In this document: positions 34,333-43,350 of the stretch, in pieces
Layout: each line of letters starts with the position of its first letter
How positions within the stretch are numbered: the stretch's first letter is position 1
DNA from: Roseibium limicola
Lineage (GTDB): Bacteria > Pseudomonadota > Alphaproteobacteria > Rhizobiales > Stappiaceae
DNA: 64,000 bases
NCBI RefSeq assembly: GCF_017313085.1
Contig: NZ_JAFLNF010000001.1
Coordinates: forward strand, 434,001-498,000
Direction: 5' to 3'
The notes under the pieces: model-generated
Databases searched by the model: none
What the model saw: only the letters and a program-made list of their open reading frames with translations
What the model was told of the DNA's origin: nothing
Program-made: the position numbers and the translations under genes

Positions 34333-35958
34333 CTAGGCGCGCGCACTGCGGAGAATGTGTTGAACCGCACGAGCCGCCAACATCATCGTCGGGGCATTTG
34401 TGTTGCCGGATGTGATATTCGGAAAAGCCGACGCATCGACCACCCTCAAGCCTTTGACGCCGTGAACCTTCAGTTCGCTGTCCAGCACCGAATCCGCCGC
34501 ATTTCGCCCCATCCGGCAGGTGCATGTTGGATGAAACACGGTCGACGCCCGTGCCTTGAAGTCTTCCATCAGCGCGTCGTCGCTCATCGTGATCGGGTCT
34601 GGTGTCCCTCGCCCCCTTGTCACATCGCGCAGGCTTTTCGTTTCAGCCAGCATCCGCACTGCCTTGGTCGCTTGCAAGGCTGCGTGGCGATCCTCTTCGG
34701 TTGCCAGCGAGTTGGGCACGATCAAAGGTGCGTCTGCAGGTGAGGAGGACGCAATCCTGATCTCGCCCCGACTGGTTGGACGGCACGGCTGAGCAGAGAG
34801 AATATAGCCCGGTGCGCTTGCGAGAATTGTCTTTCCCTCGGCGTTCACATGATAGTTCGCCGGATTGCAGAAGATCTGCACATTCGGCACGCCCTCGCCT
34901 TCGCCTGTGCGCACGAACCCGCCGACCTGGTTGACAGGCACGCTCAACGGCCCGCGCCGCATAAGCGCATACTGAACTCCAGCCATCATCCGCTGCAGAG
35001 GACTCCTGAAAATGTTGTTCAGCGTCGGCTCGGTTGCCCCGAACTGATAGGAAACTGCCAGATGATCCTGCAGTCCCTTGCCAACTTGCGGTAGTTCCTC
35101 CTGCACTTTCACACCGGCGGCCCGCAACACGTCAACAGGTCCAAGACCAGACAATTGCAGGATCTGCGGCGAGTTGATGGCCCCCGCGCTGACGATGACT
35201 TCCCCTTCTGCGCGTGCGGTCAGAGCCTTGTCGCCAACCCGGTAACGCACGCCAATCGCCCGGCCATCCGCCACCACCAGTTTTTCAACCAGTGCATTCG
35301 AGACCACCGTGAGGTTGGGGCGTTTGAGTGCCGGTCTGAGGAAGGCATCCGCCGCTGAGAACCGAAGCCCGTTACGAACGGTGCTTCTGTAGTAGGAGAG
35401 CCCGTTGACAGCGGAGCCGTTGAGGTTGGCAAGAACCGGCCAGCCCGCCTCTTCAGCTGCTTGCAGGAAGTGCCTGGAAAACGGGTTCATCTGATCGCTG
35501 AGATCACTCACCCACAGCGGCCCACTCCCGCGCTGAACCCGCCTGCCGTGTTCTGTCAACTCACTGTGGGTCTCAAGCGCCTCATAGGCGGATTTGACGC
35601 TGGTCCAGCCCCAGCCGGCCGCACCGGCATTTTCCCAATCGTCAAAGTCCTGCGGCAGGCCCCGGACATAAGCCATCGCATTGATTGAGCTGGACCCTCC
35701 GATCACCCGACCGCGCGGCCAATAGACGGACCTGGCGTTCAACTGTGGGTCCGGTTGCGCATGGTAGCCCCAGTTGATGCGAGCGTTCTTGAAATTGACG
35801 CCATAGCCGATCGGGACTTTGATCCAGAATTGCGCGTCGGAGCCACCAGCTTCCAACAGCAGAACCTTGAACTTCCCGCTCGCGCTGAGGCCCTCAGCCA
35901 GGACGCAGCCAGCGGATCCTGCACCAACAATGATGTAGTCGAAGCTCGCGTCGTCCAT
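34333..35958 (-). CDS. GMC-family FAD oxidoreductase (alcohol/choline dehydrogenase-like)
   Basis: This 541-residue flavoprotein oxidises an alcohol. It has the FAD-binding motif DYIIVGAGSAGCVLAEGLS (~7-25), the GMC signature 1 PRGRVIGGSSSINAMAYVRG (~80-100) and signature 2 SAGAINSPQILQLSGLGP (~255-272). The C-terminal active-site pair is in STVFHPTCTCRMG and the closing NTNAPTMMLA. Start ATG 35958 follows GGGCGGAAA; the open frame upstream runs into the promoter region. It leads a minus-strand set with the enolase-superfamily enzyme and aldehyde dehydrogenase and is divergent from a LysR regulator. Confidence 0.93.
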   Translation of the reverse strand: MDDASFDYIIVGAGSAGCVLAEGLSASGKFKVLLLEAGGSDAQFWIKVPIGYGVNFKNARINWGYHAQPDPQLNARSVYWPRGRVIGGSSSINAMAYVRGLPQDFDDWENAGAAGWGWTSVKSAYEALETHSELTEHGRRVQRGSGPLWVSDLSDQMNPFSRHFLQAAEEAGWPVLANLNGSAVNGLSYYRSTVRNGLRFSAADAFLRPALKRPNLTVVSNALVEKLVVADGRAIGVRYRVGDKALTARAEGEVIVSAGAINSPQILQLSGLGPVDVLRAAGVKVQEELPQVGKGLQDHLAVSYQFGATEPTLNNIFRSPLQRMMAGVQYALMRRGPLSVPVNQVGGFVRTGEGEGVPNVQIFCNPANYHVNAEGKTILASAPGYILSAQPCRPTSRGEIRIASSSPADAPLIVPNSLATEEDRHAALQATKAVRMLAETKSLRDVTRGRGTPDPITMSDDALMEDFKARASTVFHPTCTCRMGRNAADSVLDSELKVHGVKGLRVVDASAFPNITSGNTNAPTMMLAARAVQHILRSARA

Positions 35959-36080
35959 CTTTCCGCCCAAGCCTGAGAGTGAATTCCAGCTTAGAAAACG
36001 ACGATTGCCCCACCTATCGCAAACAATCGCTCTTGGGTCTAAGGGGTGATTAATTTTGCAACTTACCCCACTTGATACGG

Positions 36081-36097
36081 CTGGAGTTAGGCTCCAG
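36081..36097. promoter_or_regulatory. Inverted repeat, possible LysR-type operator
   Basis: CTGGAG and CTCCAG are separated by 5 bp, between the divergent GMC gene and the LysR gene, 54 bp before the LysR ATG. Spacing and place fit a LysR-family activator site. Confidence 0.4.
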
Positions 36098-36150
36098 TCT
36101 GCGTAAAGATCTAATTTCCGGGCCCGGTCCGGCACTCTCGGTACAGGTCC

Positions 36151-37029
36151 ATGACAAAACTCCCGCATGTCATTTGGCTCAGATCTTTTGAAGCCGCCGC
36201 CCGGCACAGCAGCTTTTCGGCGGCAGCGGAAGAGCTGAACCTCACGCCGGCTGCCGTCAGCCATCAGATACGCCTGCTGGAAGACCATTTGGGGGTGCAA
36301 CTGTTCAAGCGACGTGCTCGCGGTGTGTCTCTAACGGATCTCGGTCAGGCCTATTCCCAGCCGATCCGCAAGTCCTTCCAGGAAATGCAGCACGCCACGC
36401 AAGGACTGTTTCAGGTCAACCGCAAGAAGCGGCTGCGGGTGCGTGCCTCGATCTCTTATGCCGCCCTCATTCTGGCGCCACGACTGCATGAATTTCAGAA
36501 GCTTCACCCTGACATCGAGGTAGAGTTGTCCACCGCCGTCTGGTCGGACCCGATGACCGAAAGCACGATTGATGCCGATATTCGGTATGGAATGGGAGAC
36601 TGGGATAATCAGACCTGCTGGAAACTCAGTCATGAGTTCGCGACCGTCGTGTGTCACCCGGATTTTGCCAAGTCTCTCGGCTCGCCGCTGACGATCGAGA
36701 AGGTCGCCGCATCAGATGTTGTGCAGGTCATCGGATCGGAAATCGAATGGGTGCGCCTATCCGAGCACTTCGGGCTGAACCTGCCGCTTCCCGCCAGCAG
36801 CACAAAGGCTGATTCCGCTCTCATCGCGCTGCAATTGATTGCCAGTGGCACCGGCGCCGCGATCATCCATGAAAGCTTCGCCCAGCAATACATCGATAGC
36901 GGCCTGCTGGTTTCCCCCTTCGAGTACCGACTGCCCATGCGGCAATCCTACTTTCTGGCAATCAAGCACAACGACCTGGACCGCGAAGAGCTTGTCAAAT
37001 TCCAGACCTGGATGACGTCCTTCCAGTAG
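36151..37029 (+). CDS. LysR-family regulator (GcvA-like)
   Basis: This 292-residue regulator has an N-terminal winged helix (SFEAAARHSSFSAAAEELNLTPAAVSHQIRLLE, ~12-44) and a LysR substrate domain. It resembles the GcvA subgroup in the conserved PHVIWLRSFEAAARHSSF start. AGG precedes ATG 36151. As LysR proteins usually control the divergent gene, it probably regulates the GMC/enolase/aldehyde dehydrogenase set. Confidence 0.9.
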   Translation: MTKLPHVIWLRSFEAAARHSSFSAAAEELNLTPAAVSHQIRLLEDHLGVQLFKRRARGVSLTDLGQAYSQPIRKSFQEMQHATQGLFQVNRKKRLRVRASISYAALILAPRLHEFQKLHPDIEVELSTAVWSDPMTESTIDADIRYGMGDWDNQTCWKLSHEFATVVCHPDFAKSLGSPLTIEKVAASDVVQVIGSEIEWVRLSEHFGLNLPLPASSTKADSALIALQLIASGTGAAIIHESFAQQYIDSGLLVSPFEYRLPMRQSYFLAIKHNDLDREELVKFQTWMTSFQ

Positions 37030-37067
37030 CAGCTCGCATACTTCTCGGTACCCCCCAGAAACAACGA

Positions 37068-37094
37068 ATGCCTCGCCGCAAAAGCGGGAGGCAT
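37068..37094. terminator. Bidirectional hairpin between the LysR and SDR genes
   Basis: ATGCCTC pairs with GAGGCAT and, after one bulged base, CCGC pairs with GCGG around an AAAA loop. It lies between converging genes. The T-tail is poor. Confidence 0.5.
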
Positions 37095-37147
37095 CAGTGT
37101 GTTTCATAGCATTGATTTGGCTCTGTGACCCAAATTGAAGGTCAACA

Positions 37148-37909
37148 TTACGGCATGAACTGGCCGCCATTGACCTCAATTGTCTGGCCGGTCAGATAGC
37201 CCGCCAACTCATCGGATGCCAGGAACAGATAAGCACCAGCACAGTCTTCCGGCGTGCCCAGTCGGCCCAGTGGAATGGTCTTGGCAATCCCCTCCAGCAC
37301 TTCCGGCTTCGTATGCTTCTGGTGGAACAGGGTGTAGATGGTTCCCGGCGATACGATGTTGAAGCGGATACCCTTGCCCGCGTGCTCCTTGGCATATGTC
37401 TTGACCAGGTTCTGCACAGCCGCTTTCGACGCGGCATAAAGACTAGCCCCTGCACCACCGCCAAGCTGTGCTGCAACCGAGCCGGTCACGATCACATTGC
37501 CCTTGGATTTTTCAAGATGCGGAATGGCTGCAGCACATGTCGCGACGACAGACCGGACATTGAGGTCAATCACTTCATCGTAAAAAGCGTCCGTGATCTC
37601 GACCAGCCCCTTACGTCCGACAAGTCCGCCCGCATTGCAGACCAGCACATCAAGCTTGCCAAAGCGGGCAACAACAGCCTCAACCAGACCGCCTGCATTT
37701 GCCGTTGTGCTGACGTCCGACTGAAACAACTCGGCTTCGCCGTTGGCTGCGAGAATGTCGGCTCGCACTTCTTCGGCCTTGTTGGCGCTGCTGGCGTAGT
37801 TGATTGCAACCTTTGCCCCACGCGCGGCAAACGCCTTTGCTGCGGCAGCGCCAATGCCGGTGCTGGCGCCGGTGATCAGAACGACTTTGTCTTTCATGGA
37901 GATATCCAT
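37148..37909 (-). CDS. Short-chain dehydrogenase/reductase (SDR)
   Basis: This 253-residue oxidoreductase has the NAD(P) motif TGASTGIG (~12-19), the NAG motif (CNAGG), the catalytic Tyr-Lys in YAASKAA (~150-156) and a C-terminal TGQTIEVNGGQF. Start ATG 37909 has AAGGG upstream; a second in-frame ATG at 37897 is possible. It lies in a minus-strand operon with an RraA-like protein and a TRAP transporter, suggesting oxidation of the imported acid or polyol. Confidence 0.92.
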   Translation of the reverse strand: MDISMKDKVVLITGASTGIGAAAAKAFAARGAKVAINYASSANKAEEVRADILAANGEAELFQSDVSTTANAGGLVEAVVARFGKLDVLVCNAGGLVGRKGLVEITDAFYDEVIDLNVRSVVATCAAAIPHLEKSKGNVIVTGSVAAQLGGGAGASLYAASKAAVQNLVKTYAKEHAGKGIRFNIVSPGTIYTLFHQKHTKPEVLEGIAKTIPLGRLGTPEDCAGAYLFLASDELAGYLTGQTIEVNGGQFMP

Positions 37910-37934
37910 ACTCGAACCCTTTGTGTCGATGTGT

Positions 37935-38654
37935 TCAAACTTTTGACTGTGCTTCGAAACGTGCCCTGGTTTCCGCATTCGGCGGATAGAGCCCGATGAT
38001 ACTCGCGCCGTTGGCAACCTCGTCCAGCACGAAGGCCTCGAAGGCCTCCATGCCCTGGATTTCCGCGGCGATTTCCTCCGCCAGGTGTAACGGGATGACG
38101 ATCACCCCATCTGCGTCGCCGACCATCAGATCACCTGGAAAGACCGGTGCCGTGCCGCATCCGATCGGCACGTTCAGATCGATGGCGTGGTGCTTGGTCA
38201 GATTGGTGGGTGCCGAGGCGGCCGCACAATAGGCCGGCATCGACAGGCCACTGATCTCACGCGTATCGCGCAGCCCCCCATCTGTCACGATCCCGGCACA
38301 ACCACGGTACTCGAGGCGTTTGGCCAGAATGCCCCCCGCGGAGGCCGCAGTCGCATCCCCGCGGCAGTCCATCACCAGAACATGGCCCGGAGGCACGGTT
38401 TCCACCGCAACCCGCTGAGGATGGCCCGGGTCACGGAAGACCTCCAGCTGATTCAGATCTTCCCGTGCCGGAATATAGCGCAGGGTGAAGGCCTGGCCGA
38501 CCATGTTGGGCCTGTCGCCCCCCAACCGCCCAACCCCTTGGACGAAGTTGGTGCGAAGCCCACGCTTGTAGAGAAGAGTAGCAATGCTCGGCGTGGAAGC
38601 TGCCTTGAAGACATTCAAAATATCCTCAGACAGGTTTTCGACGGATGTCCGCAT
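37935..38654 (-). CDS. RraA-like family protein
   Basis: This 239-residue protein belongs to the RraA/dimethylmenaquinone-methyltransferase-like family, whose members in catabolic operons are often class II aldolases or decarboxylases of oxo-acids. Family motifs seen are DCRGDATAASAGGILAKRL, GIVTDGGLRDTREI (~130-145) and GDLMVGDADGVIVIP. These contain the metal/substrate Asp and the Arg of the aldolase-type members. Start ATG 38654 has AAGGA upstream and leaves 25 bp to the DctM stop; an in-frame start at 38687 would overlap that gene. Lyase activity is inference. Confidence 0.87.
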   Translation of the reverse strand: MRTSVENLSEDILNVFKAASTPSIATLLYKRGLRTNFVQGVGRLGGDRPNMVGQAFTLRYIPAREDLNQLEVFRDPGHPQRVAVETVPPGHVLVMDCRGDATAASAGGILAKRLEYRGCAGIVTDGGLRDTREISGLSMPAYCAAASAPTNLTKHHAIDLNVPIGCGTAPVFPGDLMVGDADGVIVIPLHLAEEIAAEIQGMEAFEAFVLDEVANGASIIGLYPPNAETRARFEAQSKV

Positions 38655-38679
38655 TTTGAATTCCTTCTTCTTAGAAATT

Positions 38680-39960
38680 TCAGTCAAAAAGAGCGGGCAA
38701 TGTCAGAGAGATTGCCGGCACATAGGTGACGAGCAGCAAGGCCATTAACAGTGCCAGATAAAACGGCCAGATGGTCTTCAGGGCCTGCTCTATCTTCACC
38801 TTGCCGACAGCACAGCCGACAAACAGGCAGCTTCCCACCGGCGGCGTACACAAGCCCAGCCCCAGATTGACCAGCATCATTATGCCGAACTGGATCGGAT
38901 CCATTCCGATCTCCCTGGCAATCGGCAGGAAAATAGGCGTGCAGATCAGGATCAGCGCCGCCATGTCCATGATCATGCCCAGCATCAAAAGCATGACATT
39001 GATCATCAGCAGAATGATGATGGGATTATCGGAAATTGTGACAAGCAGATTGGTCAGAAGCGTCGGCACCTGATACAGCGCCAGAAGATAGGCGAAGGCG
39101 CTTGCGAACCCGATGAGGATCATCACCATCGAGGTTGTGCGCACCGCCGAGGTTACCGCCGTAACGAAGGCCCGCCACGACAGCGACCGATAGGCAAAGA
39201 CCGTCAGCAGCAATGCGTAAATTGCGCCGAACGCACCGGACTCAGTCACCGTGAAGATGCCGGAGAGGACACCGCCAACGATGATGACAGCCGTGATCAA
39301 CCCTGGGATGGCGGCAGCACCTGCGACAACTACCGCACGCCACCCCGGAAACGGCTCCGCAGGATATTTCCGTTTGATCGCAACCGCATAAGCCGCGATC
39401 GCCAGACAGACGCACATCAGAATTCCCGGAACCACACCTGCGAGGAAAAGCTTGGAGATGGAGATCCCACCGCCGGCCGCCACCGCAAAGATGATCATGT
39501 TGTGGCTTGGCGGAATAACGATACCGGCAATCGATGAGGTCACGGTTACGTTGACCGCATAGTCGCCACTATAGCCTTTTTCCTTCATCACCGGGATAAG
39601 CAGCGAGCCGAGCGCAGAAATGTCAGCCACTGCGGACCCGGAAATGCCGCCGAACAGCATGCTGGAGAAAATGTTGACCGACGCCAATCCGCCACGGGCA
39701 TGTCCGACCAGCGTCGAGGCAAAGCGAACCAGCCGCGCCGCGATGCCGCCGTGCAGCATGATCTCACCGGCAAAAACAAAGAAGGGAATGGCGAGCAGTG
39801 AGAAAACCGAAATTCCGGAGATGGTCCGCTGAAAGGTGATCAGCAGCGGAAAGCCTTCATAAAAGAAAGCGGAAGCAGCTGCGATCCCCATGGCGAAAGC
39901 GACGGGCACACCGAGAAACAGGCAGCCACTGAAAATGCCGAGCAGAATGGCAAGTCCCAT
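38680..39960 (-). CDS. TRAP transporter large permease (DctM type)
   Basis: This 426-residue protein is the ion-coupled large membrane subunit of a TRAP transporter. It has about twelve hydrophobic helices and family motifs such as GGISGSAVADISALGSLLIP and IPPSHNMIIFA. ATG 39960 is chosen because AGGAG lies 8 nt before it; a TTG at 39966 in the same frame would overlap the small permease stop. It imports an organic acid or sugar acid with its partners encoded upstream. Confidence 0.93.
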   Translation of the reverse strand: MGLAILLGIFSGCLFLGVPVAFAMGIAAASAFFYEGFPLLITFQRTISGISVFSLLAIPFFVFAGEIMLHGGIAARLVRFASTLVGHARGGLASVNIFSSMLFGGISGSAVADISALGSLLIPVMKEKGYSGDYAVNVTVTSSIAGIVIPPSHNMIIFAVAAGGGISISKLFLAGVVPGILMCVCLAIAAYAVAIKRKYPAEPFPGWRAVVVAGAAAIPGLITAVIIVGGVLSGIFTVTESGAFGAIYALLLTVFAYRSLSWRAFVTAVTSAVRTTSMVMILIGFASAFAYLLALYQVPTLLTNLLVTISDNPIIILLMINVMLLMLGMIMDMAALILICTPIFLPIAREIGMDPIQFGIMMLVNLGLGLCTPPVGSCLFVGCAVGKVKIEQALKTIWPFYLALLMALLLVTYVPAISLTLPALFD

Positions 39961-39962
39961 GA

Positions 39963-40484
39963 TCAAAGGCTCCTATTTTCGTGTGTGTCAGATGACGACA
40001 GCAGGAGAAGAATTTGCCGTCCGCCGCGCGCTCCGGCGAAAACAAAGGTGAAGGCGCCGCACAGAAATGCCGGCAAGGTTCTGAGGCTCTCCGGCACGTT
40101 GAGCATCGGCAGCTTCGTTGACCAGCCGAACTGCATCAGGTCGATGCAGGCAAACGCCATCACCAGACCGAACCCGGCCAAAATGAAATCGGCGAGCGCC
40201 GTTGCAATTTCGCGCCCAGGGCTCCCCAGCATGTCGCGAAAGAGTGTCACCCCGAGATGACTGTCCTCATGGACGACCGTCGCACTGCCGACAAACGTTA
40301 TGTAGCCGACGAGCAGAAGCGACAATTGCTCGACCCAGGTCGGCGTTACGTTGAGAACGTAGCGTCCGAAAACCAGCCATCCGAAGACGACCACGAGCAA
40401 AACCAGTGAACAAGAGCTTGCGAGAAGGCAGAGATTGCTCAACGCGTTCAGAGCTCGAGCCACAGCACCAGTGGAATGAGACAT
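39963..40484 (-). CDS. TRAP transporter small permease (DctQ type)
   Basis: This 173-residue protein has four hydrophobic helices. The DctQ pattern is seen in VFGRYVLNVTPTWVEQLSLLLVGYITFVGS and EDSHLGVTLFRDML. ATG 40484 is preferred over an in-frame ATG at 40535, which would extend into a non-hydrophobic tail. It lies 2 bp before the DctM start and forms the membrane complex with it. Confidence 0.9.
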   Translation of the reverse strand: MSHSTGAVARALNALSNLCLLASSCSLVLLVVVFGWLVFGRYVLNVTPTWVEQLSLLLVGYITFVGSATVVHEDSHLGVTLFRDMLGSPGREIATALADFILAGFGLVMAFACIDLMQFGWSTKLPMLNVPESLRTLPAFLCGAFTFVFAGARGGRQILLLLSSSDTHENRSL

Positions 40485-40575
40485 TTTGGATATGTTCCCT
40501 ACATGATACCGGCAAATGACCTGTGGCGCGCGCACTCGCCACAGGTCGCCTCAACCGACTTGGCTAACGGGAGCC

Positions 40576-41580
40576 TCAGTCCGCGTTACGGATGAGATTA
40601 ACCAGGTCAGTCAGGTCGGGGTTCTCGGCCAGGAACTTGTCGTAAACCGGCGCCATGGCTGCCTGAAACGGAGCCTTGTCTGCGATCTGGTTGACCTGCG
40701 TACCACCAGCCAGAACGGTTTCCATGCTCTTCTTCTCACGCTCGCCCCACAGCTGACGCTCGAGCTCCGCGCTCGCCTTGCCAGCTGCCAGGACGATCGC
40801 TTGATCTTCCTCAGACAGGCTGTCGAAGGTCTTCTTGCTCATGCACAAACACTCTGGAATGATCAGGTGCTCGGAGATGGAGTAGTACTTCGCCACTTCG
40901 TAGTGATTTGTGGACTCATAGGATGGCGGATTGTTTTCCGCGCCGTCGACAACGCCCGTCTTCAGCGATTGATAGACTTCCGCAAAGGCCATCGGCGTGG
41001 CGTTTCCGCCCAGGGATTCGATCATGCCAACAAAGAGATCGTTGTTCATGACCCGGACCTTGAGTCCTTCGACATCCGCAGGCGTGTTGATCGGCTGCCG
41101 CGAGTTGTAGAATGACCGTGCGCCGGCGTCATACCAGCCAAGGGCCACAATTCCCTTTTTCTGCAATCCGGCGTCGATTGCCGCACCTGCGTCGCCGTCC
41201 ATCAGCCGATACATCTGATCGACACTTTTAAAGATGAACGGAAGCGACACCACATTGGCTTCCGGCACAGCCTGACCCATCGGCCCGAGACTGAAGACGC
41301 CGAAATTAATGATCCCCAAGCGGACTTGCTCAATGGCATCCGGCTGCGAGCCCAGAACACCGGCATGATAGACCTTGCCCGCAATGCGGCCTTCGGTCTT
41401 CTCGCTGACCTCGGCCATGAACTGCTCCATGCCATGCGACACCGGATAGTCCTCGACATGGATGTTCCATCCGCGCCAGTCAGCGGCTTGCGCAACACTT
41501 GTGAAGCTCGACGGCAACGCCAGAGCCAGAGCTACGGCACTGACCCGGGCCAGGCCGGAGAGTGATGAAATCGAAGTCAT
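40576..41580 (-). CDS. TRAP transporter periplasmic binding protein (DctP type)
   Basis: This 334-residue protein has a signal peptide (cut near VAQAAD) and the DctP fold, including the substrate-carboxylate Arg region in GLKVRVMNNDLF and the GVVDGAENNPPSY motif (~205-217). It captures an acidic substrate for the TRAP permease. GGGAGGAA stands before ATG 41580. It is the first gene of the operon, divergent from the FadR-type regulator, with two palindromes between them. Confidence 0.93.
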   Translation of the reverse strand: MTSISSLSGLARVSAVALALALPSSFTSVAQAADWRGWNIHVEDYPVSHGMEQFMAEVSEKTEGRIAGKVYHAGVLGSQPDAIEQVRLGIINFGVFSLGPMGQAVPEANVVSLPFIFKSVDQMYRLMDGDAGAAIDAGLQKKGIVALGWYDAGARSFYNSRQPINTPADVEGLKVRVMNNDLFVGMIESLGGNATPMAFAEVYQSLKTGVVDGAENNPPSYESTNHYEVAKYYSISEHLIIPECLCMSKKTFDSLSEEDQAIVLAAGKASAELERQLWGEREKKSMETVLAGGTQVNQIADKAPFQAAMAPVYDKFLAENPDLTDLVNLIRNAD

Positions 41581-41623
41581 AGGTTCCTCCCAGAAAAAAC
41601 AACGCGCCCTCCAAAAGCGCAAA

Positions 41624-41669
41624 GAGATATAATCTCATTTTGATTTCTTCATCAAGAGATATTATATCT
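41624..41669. promoter_or_regulatory. Two FadR/GntR-type operator candidates before the TRAP operon
   Basis: GAGATATAATCTC (41624-41636) and AGATATTATATCT (41657-41669) are both palindromic and share the half-site AGAT. Their centres are about 33 bp apart, within 45-90 bp of the TRAP binding-protein start and beside the regulator gene. Confidence 0.55.
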
Positions 41670-41810
41670 AAAAATGCGCAAGGGACTTTCAGGCTTCCTT
41701 TTTCTGGCCCGTTTGTCTTATTCTGCAGCCAGCGTCGGGAGTGACTCGATAAAGACTAAGGAGGATGGGCGCCTCAGGGAAATGACGGAGATGGTTCTCC
41801 GTTGTTTGAC

Positions 41811-42527
41811 ATGACCCGGATGAGCGCTCCACAAAACATGTCGTTGACGGAAAAAATTCAAACAAATCTTGGCGATAAGATCCGTGGCGGTGCTTACCAC
41901 GTTGGCGAAAAACTGCCTCGTGAGAAGGACCTCGTTTCCACATATGGTGTAAGCCGCACGGTCGTACGCGAGGCACTGGCCCAATTGCGCGCTGAGGGGC
42001 TGATTGAGATCAAGCACGGCGTGGGCGCCTTTGTCTGTTCACAGACAACACCTGAAATGAAGATCCCTTTCCTGCCAGATAACCTTCAGAAGAGATCTGA
42101 TCTCTTAGAGCTTCTGGAACTGCGAAAAGGGGTTGAAATTGAGGCGGCTGGACTGGCGGCCCTACGACGCTCGCCCGCACAGAACGAGCGCATTCAGGAA
42201 GCCTTTCACGATTTCAAGGAAGCCCTCCGCAACAACAGTGGCGCATCTGAAAAGGACTTCGAACTCCATCGAAGGATTGCTGAGGCGACGAATAACCGCT
42301 TTTACCTGGAATTCCTGGATTACATATCGCGCCAGGTCACCGTTAACGCTCCGCGATCCCTCTACGGTGGGGAGCAGTCGCGTCGGCTCGACCAATTGAA
42401 TGCCCTTGAAGACGAGCACCGACAGCTGGTCGAAGCAATCCGCGAGCAGGACCCGGAAAAATCCCGATCCGCCATGCGCCAGCACCTCAAGGCCAGTGAA
42501 GACCGGTTCATGATCCTCAAGGAATAG
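41811..42527 (+). CDS. FadR-subfamily GntR regulator (FCD domain)
   Basis: This 238-residue regulator has a GntR winged helix (GEKLPREKDLVSTYGVSRTVVREALAQLRAEG) and a C-terminal FCD effector domain (LLELRKGVEIEAAGLAA, DFELHRRIAEATNNRFYLEFL, EHRQLVEAIREQDPEKSRSAMRQHL). That domain has the Asp/His residues that often bind a metal and an organic acid. ATG 41811 is my choice; TTG 41802 and ATG 41820 are in frame, and a small hairpin (41786-41801) precedes them. It probably represses the divergent TRAP operon until the imported acid is present. Its stop lies 14 bp from that of the next, converging gene. Confidence 0.9.
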   Translation: MTRMSAPQNMSLTEKIQTNLGDKIRGGAYHVGEKLPREKDLVSTYGVSRTVVREALAQLRAEGLIEIKHGVGAFVCSQTTPEMKIPFLPDNLQKRSDLLELLELRKGVEIEAAGLAALRRSPAQNERIQEAFHDFKEALRNNSGASEKDFELHRRIAEATNNRFYLEFLDYISRQVTVNAPRSLYGGEQSRRLDQLNALEDEHRQLVEAIREQDPEKSRSAMRQHLKASEDRFMILKE

Positions 42528-42541
42528 CCCTGCCCAACGGA

Positions 42542-43321
42542 TCAGAGGCTGAAAGCTTTGACGAAAGCGTCAACAGCGGCATCGCTGTCTGCCTGGGCCC
42601 AGGATTCCAGGGCCACCGGCCCGGCATAGCCCATGTTGGCCAGCCTCTTGGCAATGCCGGGGTAGTTGATCTCCCCAGTGCCCGGTTCAAGCCGACCCGG
42701 ATTGTCGGCGACCTGAACTTCTCCAATCCACGGCAGGCACTTCTCGCACCAGCGCAGCAGGTCCCCGTCGCCGATCTGAGTGTGATACAGATCCAGATTG
42801 ATCCGCAAGTGGGCCCGGTCAATGGACGAAACCAGCGCCAGAACATCGGCTGTAGACCCGAATGGGCAGCCCGGATGATCCATCGGGTTGAGGTTTTCAA
42901 GCACGAAGACCACACCTTCCTCCTCAGCCAGATCACAGATCCGGTTGAGGGTGTCGCGGGCTCTCAGCCACATCTCACCTGTCACCACCTGATGTTGCCA
43001 GATGGGGATCCCGCCGTCGCCCAGCCCCGTTCCGTGAAGGTTGAGCCGATCGACCCCCAGCCGCTTTCCGACCTGCGCGGTCTCACGCGCCGATTTCAGA
43101 AGCATCGCCGCGCCATCCGCATCGGCGAGCCGACCTTCAAGGTAGCCATTCATGATCGTGTAATCTGCCCCGACCTTCTCAAGCTTGCCGAGGTCATGAG
43201 CGGGAAAATTCCACAGACCGACCCCGAGCCCTTGTTCAGTCAAACGGGCCGCTCGCCACTCGATAGGCTTGTCGAGCCACAGCATTTCAGCACAGACGGC
43301 GAGTTGAAAAGCCTGAGGCAT
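42542..43321 (-). CDS. Hydroxypyruvate isomerase-like TIM-barrel protein, end of the iol operon
   Basis: This 259-residue protein is of the AP-endonuclease-2-like TIM-barrel family, closest in motifs to hydroxypyruvate isomerase: ENLNPMDHPG, NLDLYHTQIGDGDLLR and QVADNPGRLEPGTGEINYP. These hold the catalytic Glu pair and metal ligands. It could interconvert hydroxypyruvate and tartronate semialdehyde, feeding the glycerate kinase encoded at 55336. Alternatively, as part of the inositol operon, it could act as an inosose isomerase of IolI type. Start ATG 43321 has GGAG upstream. It follows iolB by 29 bp. Confidence 0.82.
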   Translation of the reverse strand: MPQAFQLAVCAEMLWLDKPIEWRAARLTEQGLGVGLWNFPAHDLGKLEKVGADYTIMNGYLEGRLADADGAAMLLKSARETAQVGKRLGVDRLNLHGTGLGDGGIPIWQHQVVTGEMWLRARDTLNRICDLAEEEGVVFVLENLNPMDHPGCPFGSTADVLALVSSIDRAHLRINLDLYHTQIGDGDLLRWCEKCLPWIGEVQVADNPGRLEPGTGEINYPGIAKRLANMGYAGPVALESWAQADSDAAVDAFVKAFSL

Positions 43322-43350
43322 TCTGGTCTCCGATTTGCGGGCGTCGCGCC

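Noticed and set aside
33359..34336. 325-codon plus-strand frame opposite the enolase-superfamily gene
   Set aside because: Antisense shadow of a gene with recognisable family motifs; the protein is His/Arg/Leu-rich without motifs.
36151..42527. Genomic island or mobile element around the TRAP and LysR modules
   Set aside because: No integrase, transposase, tRNA or flanking repeats are visible, and composition matches the neighbours.
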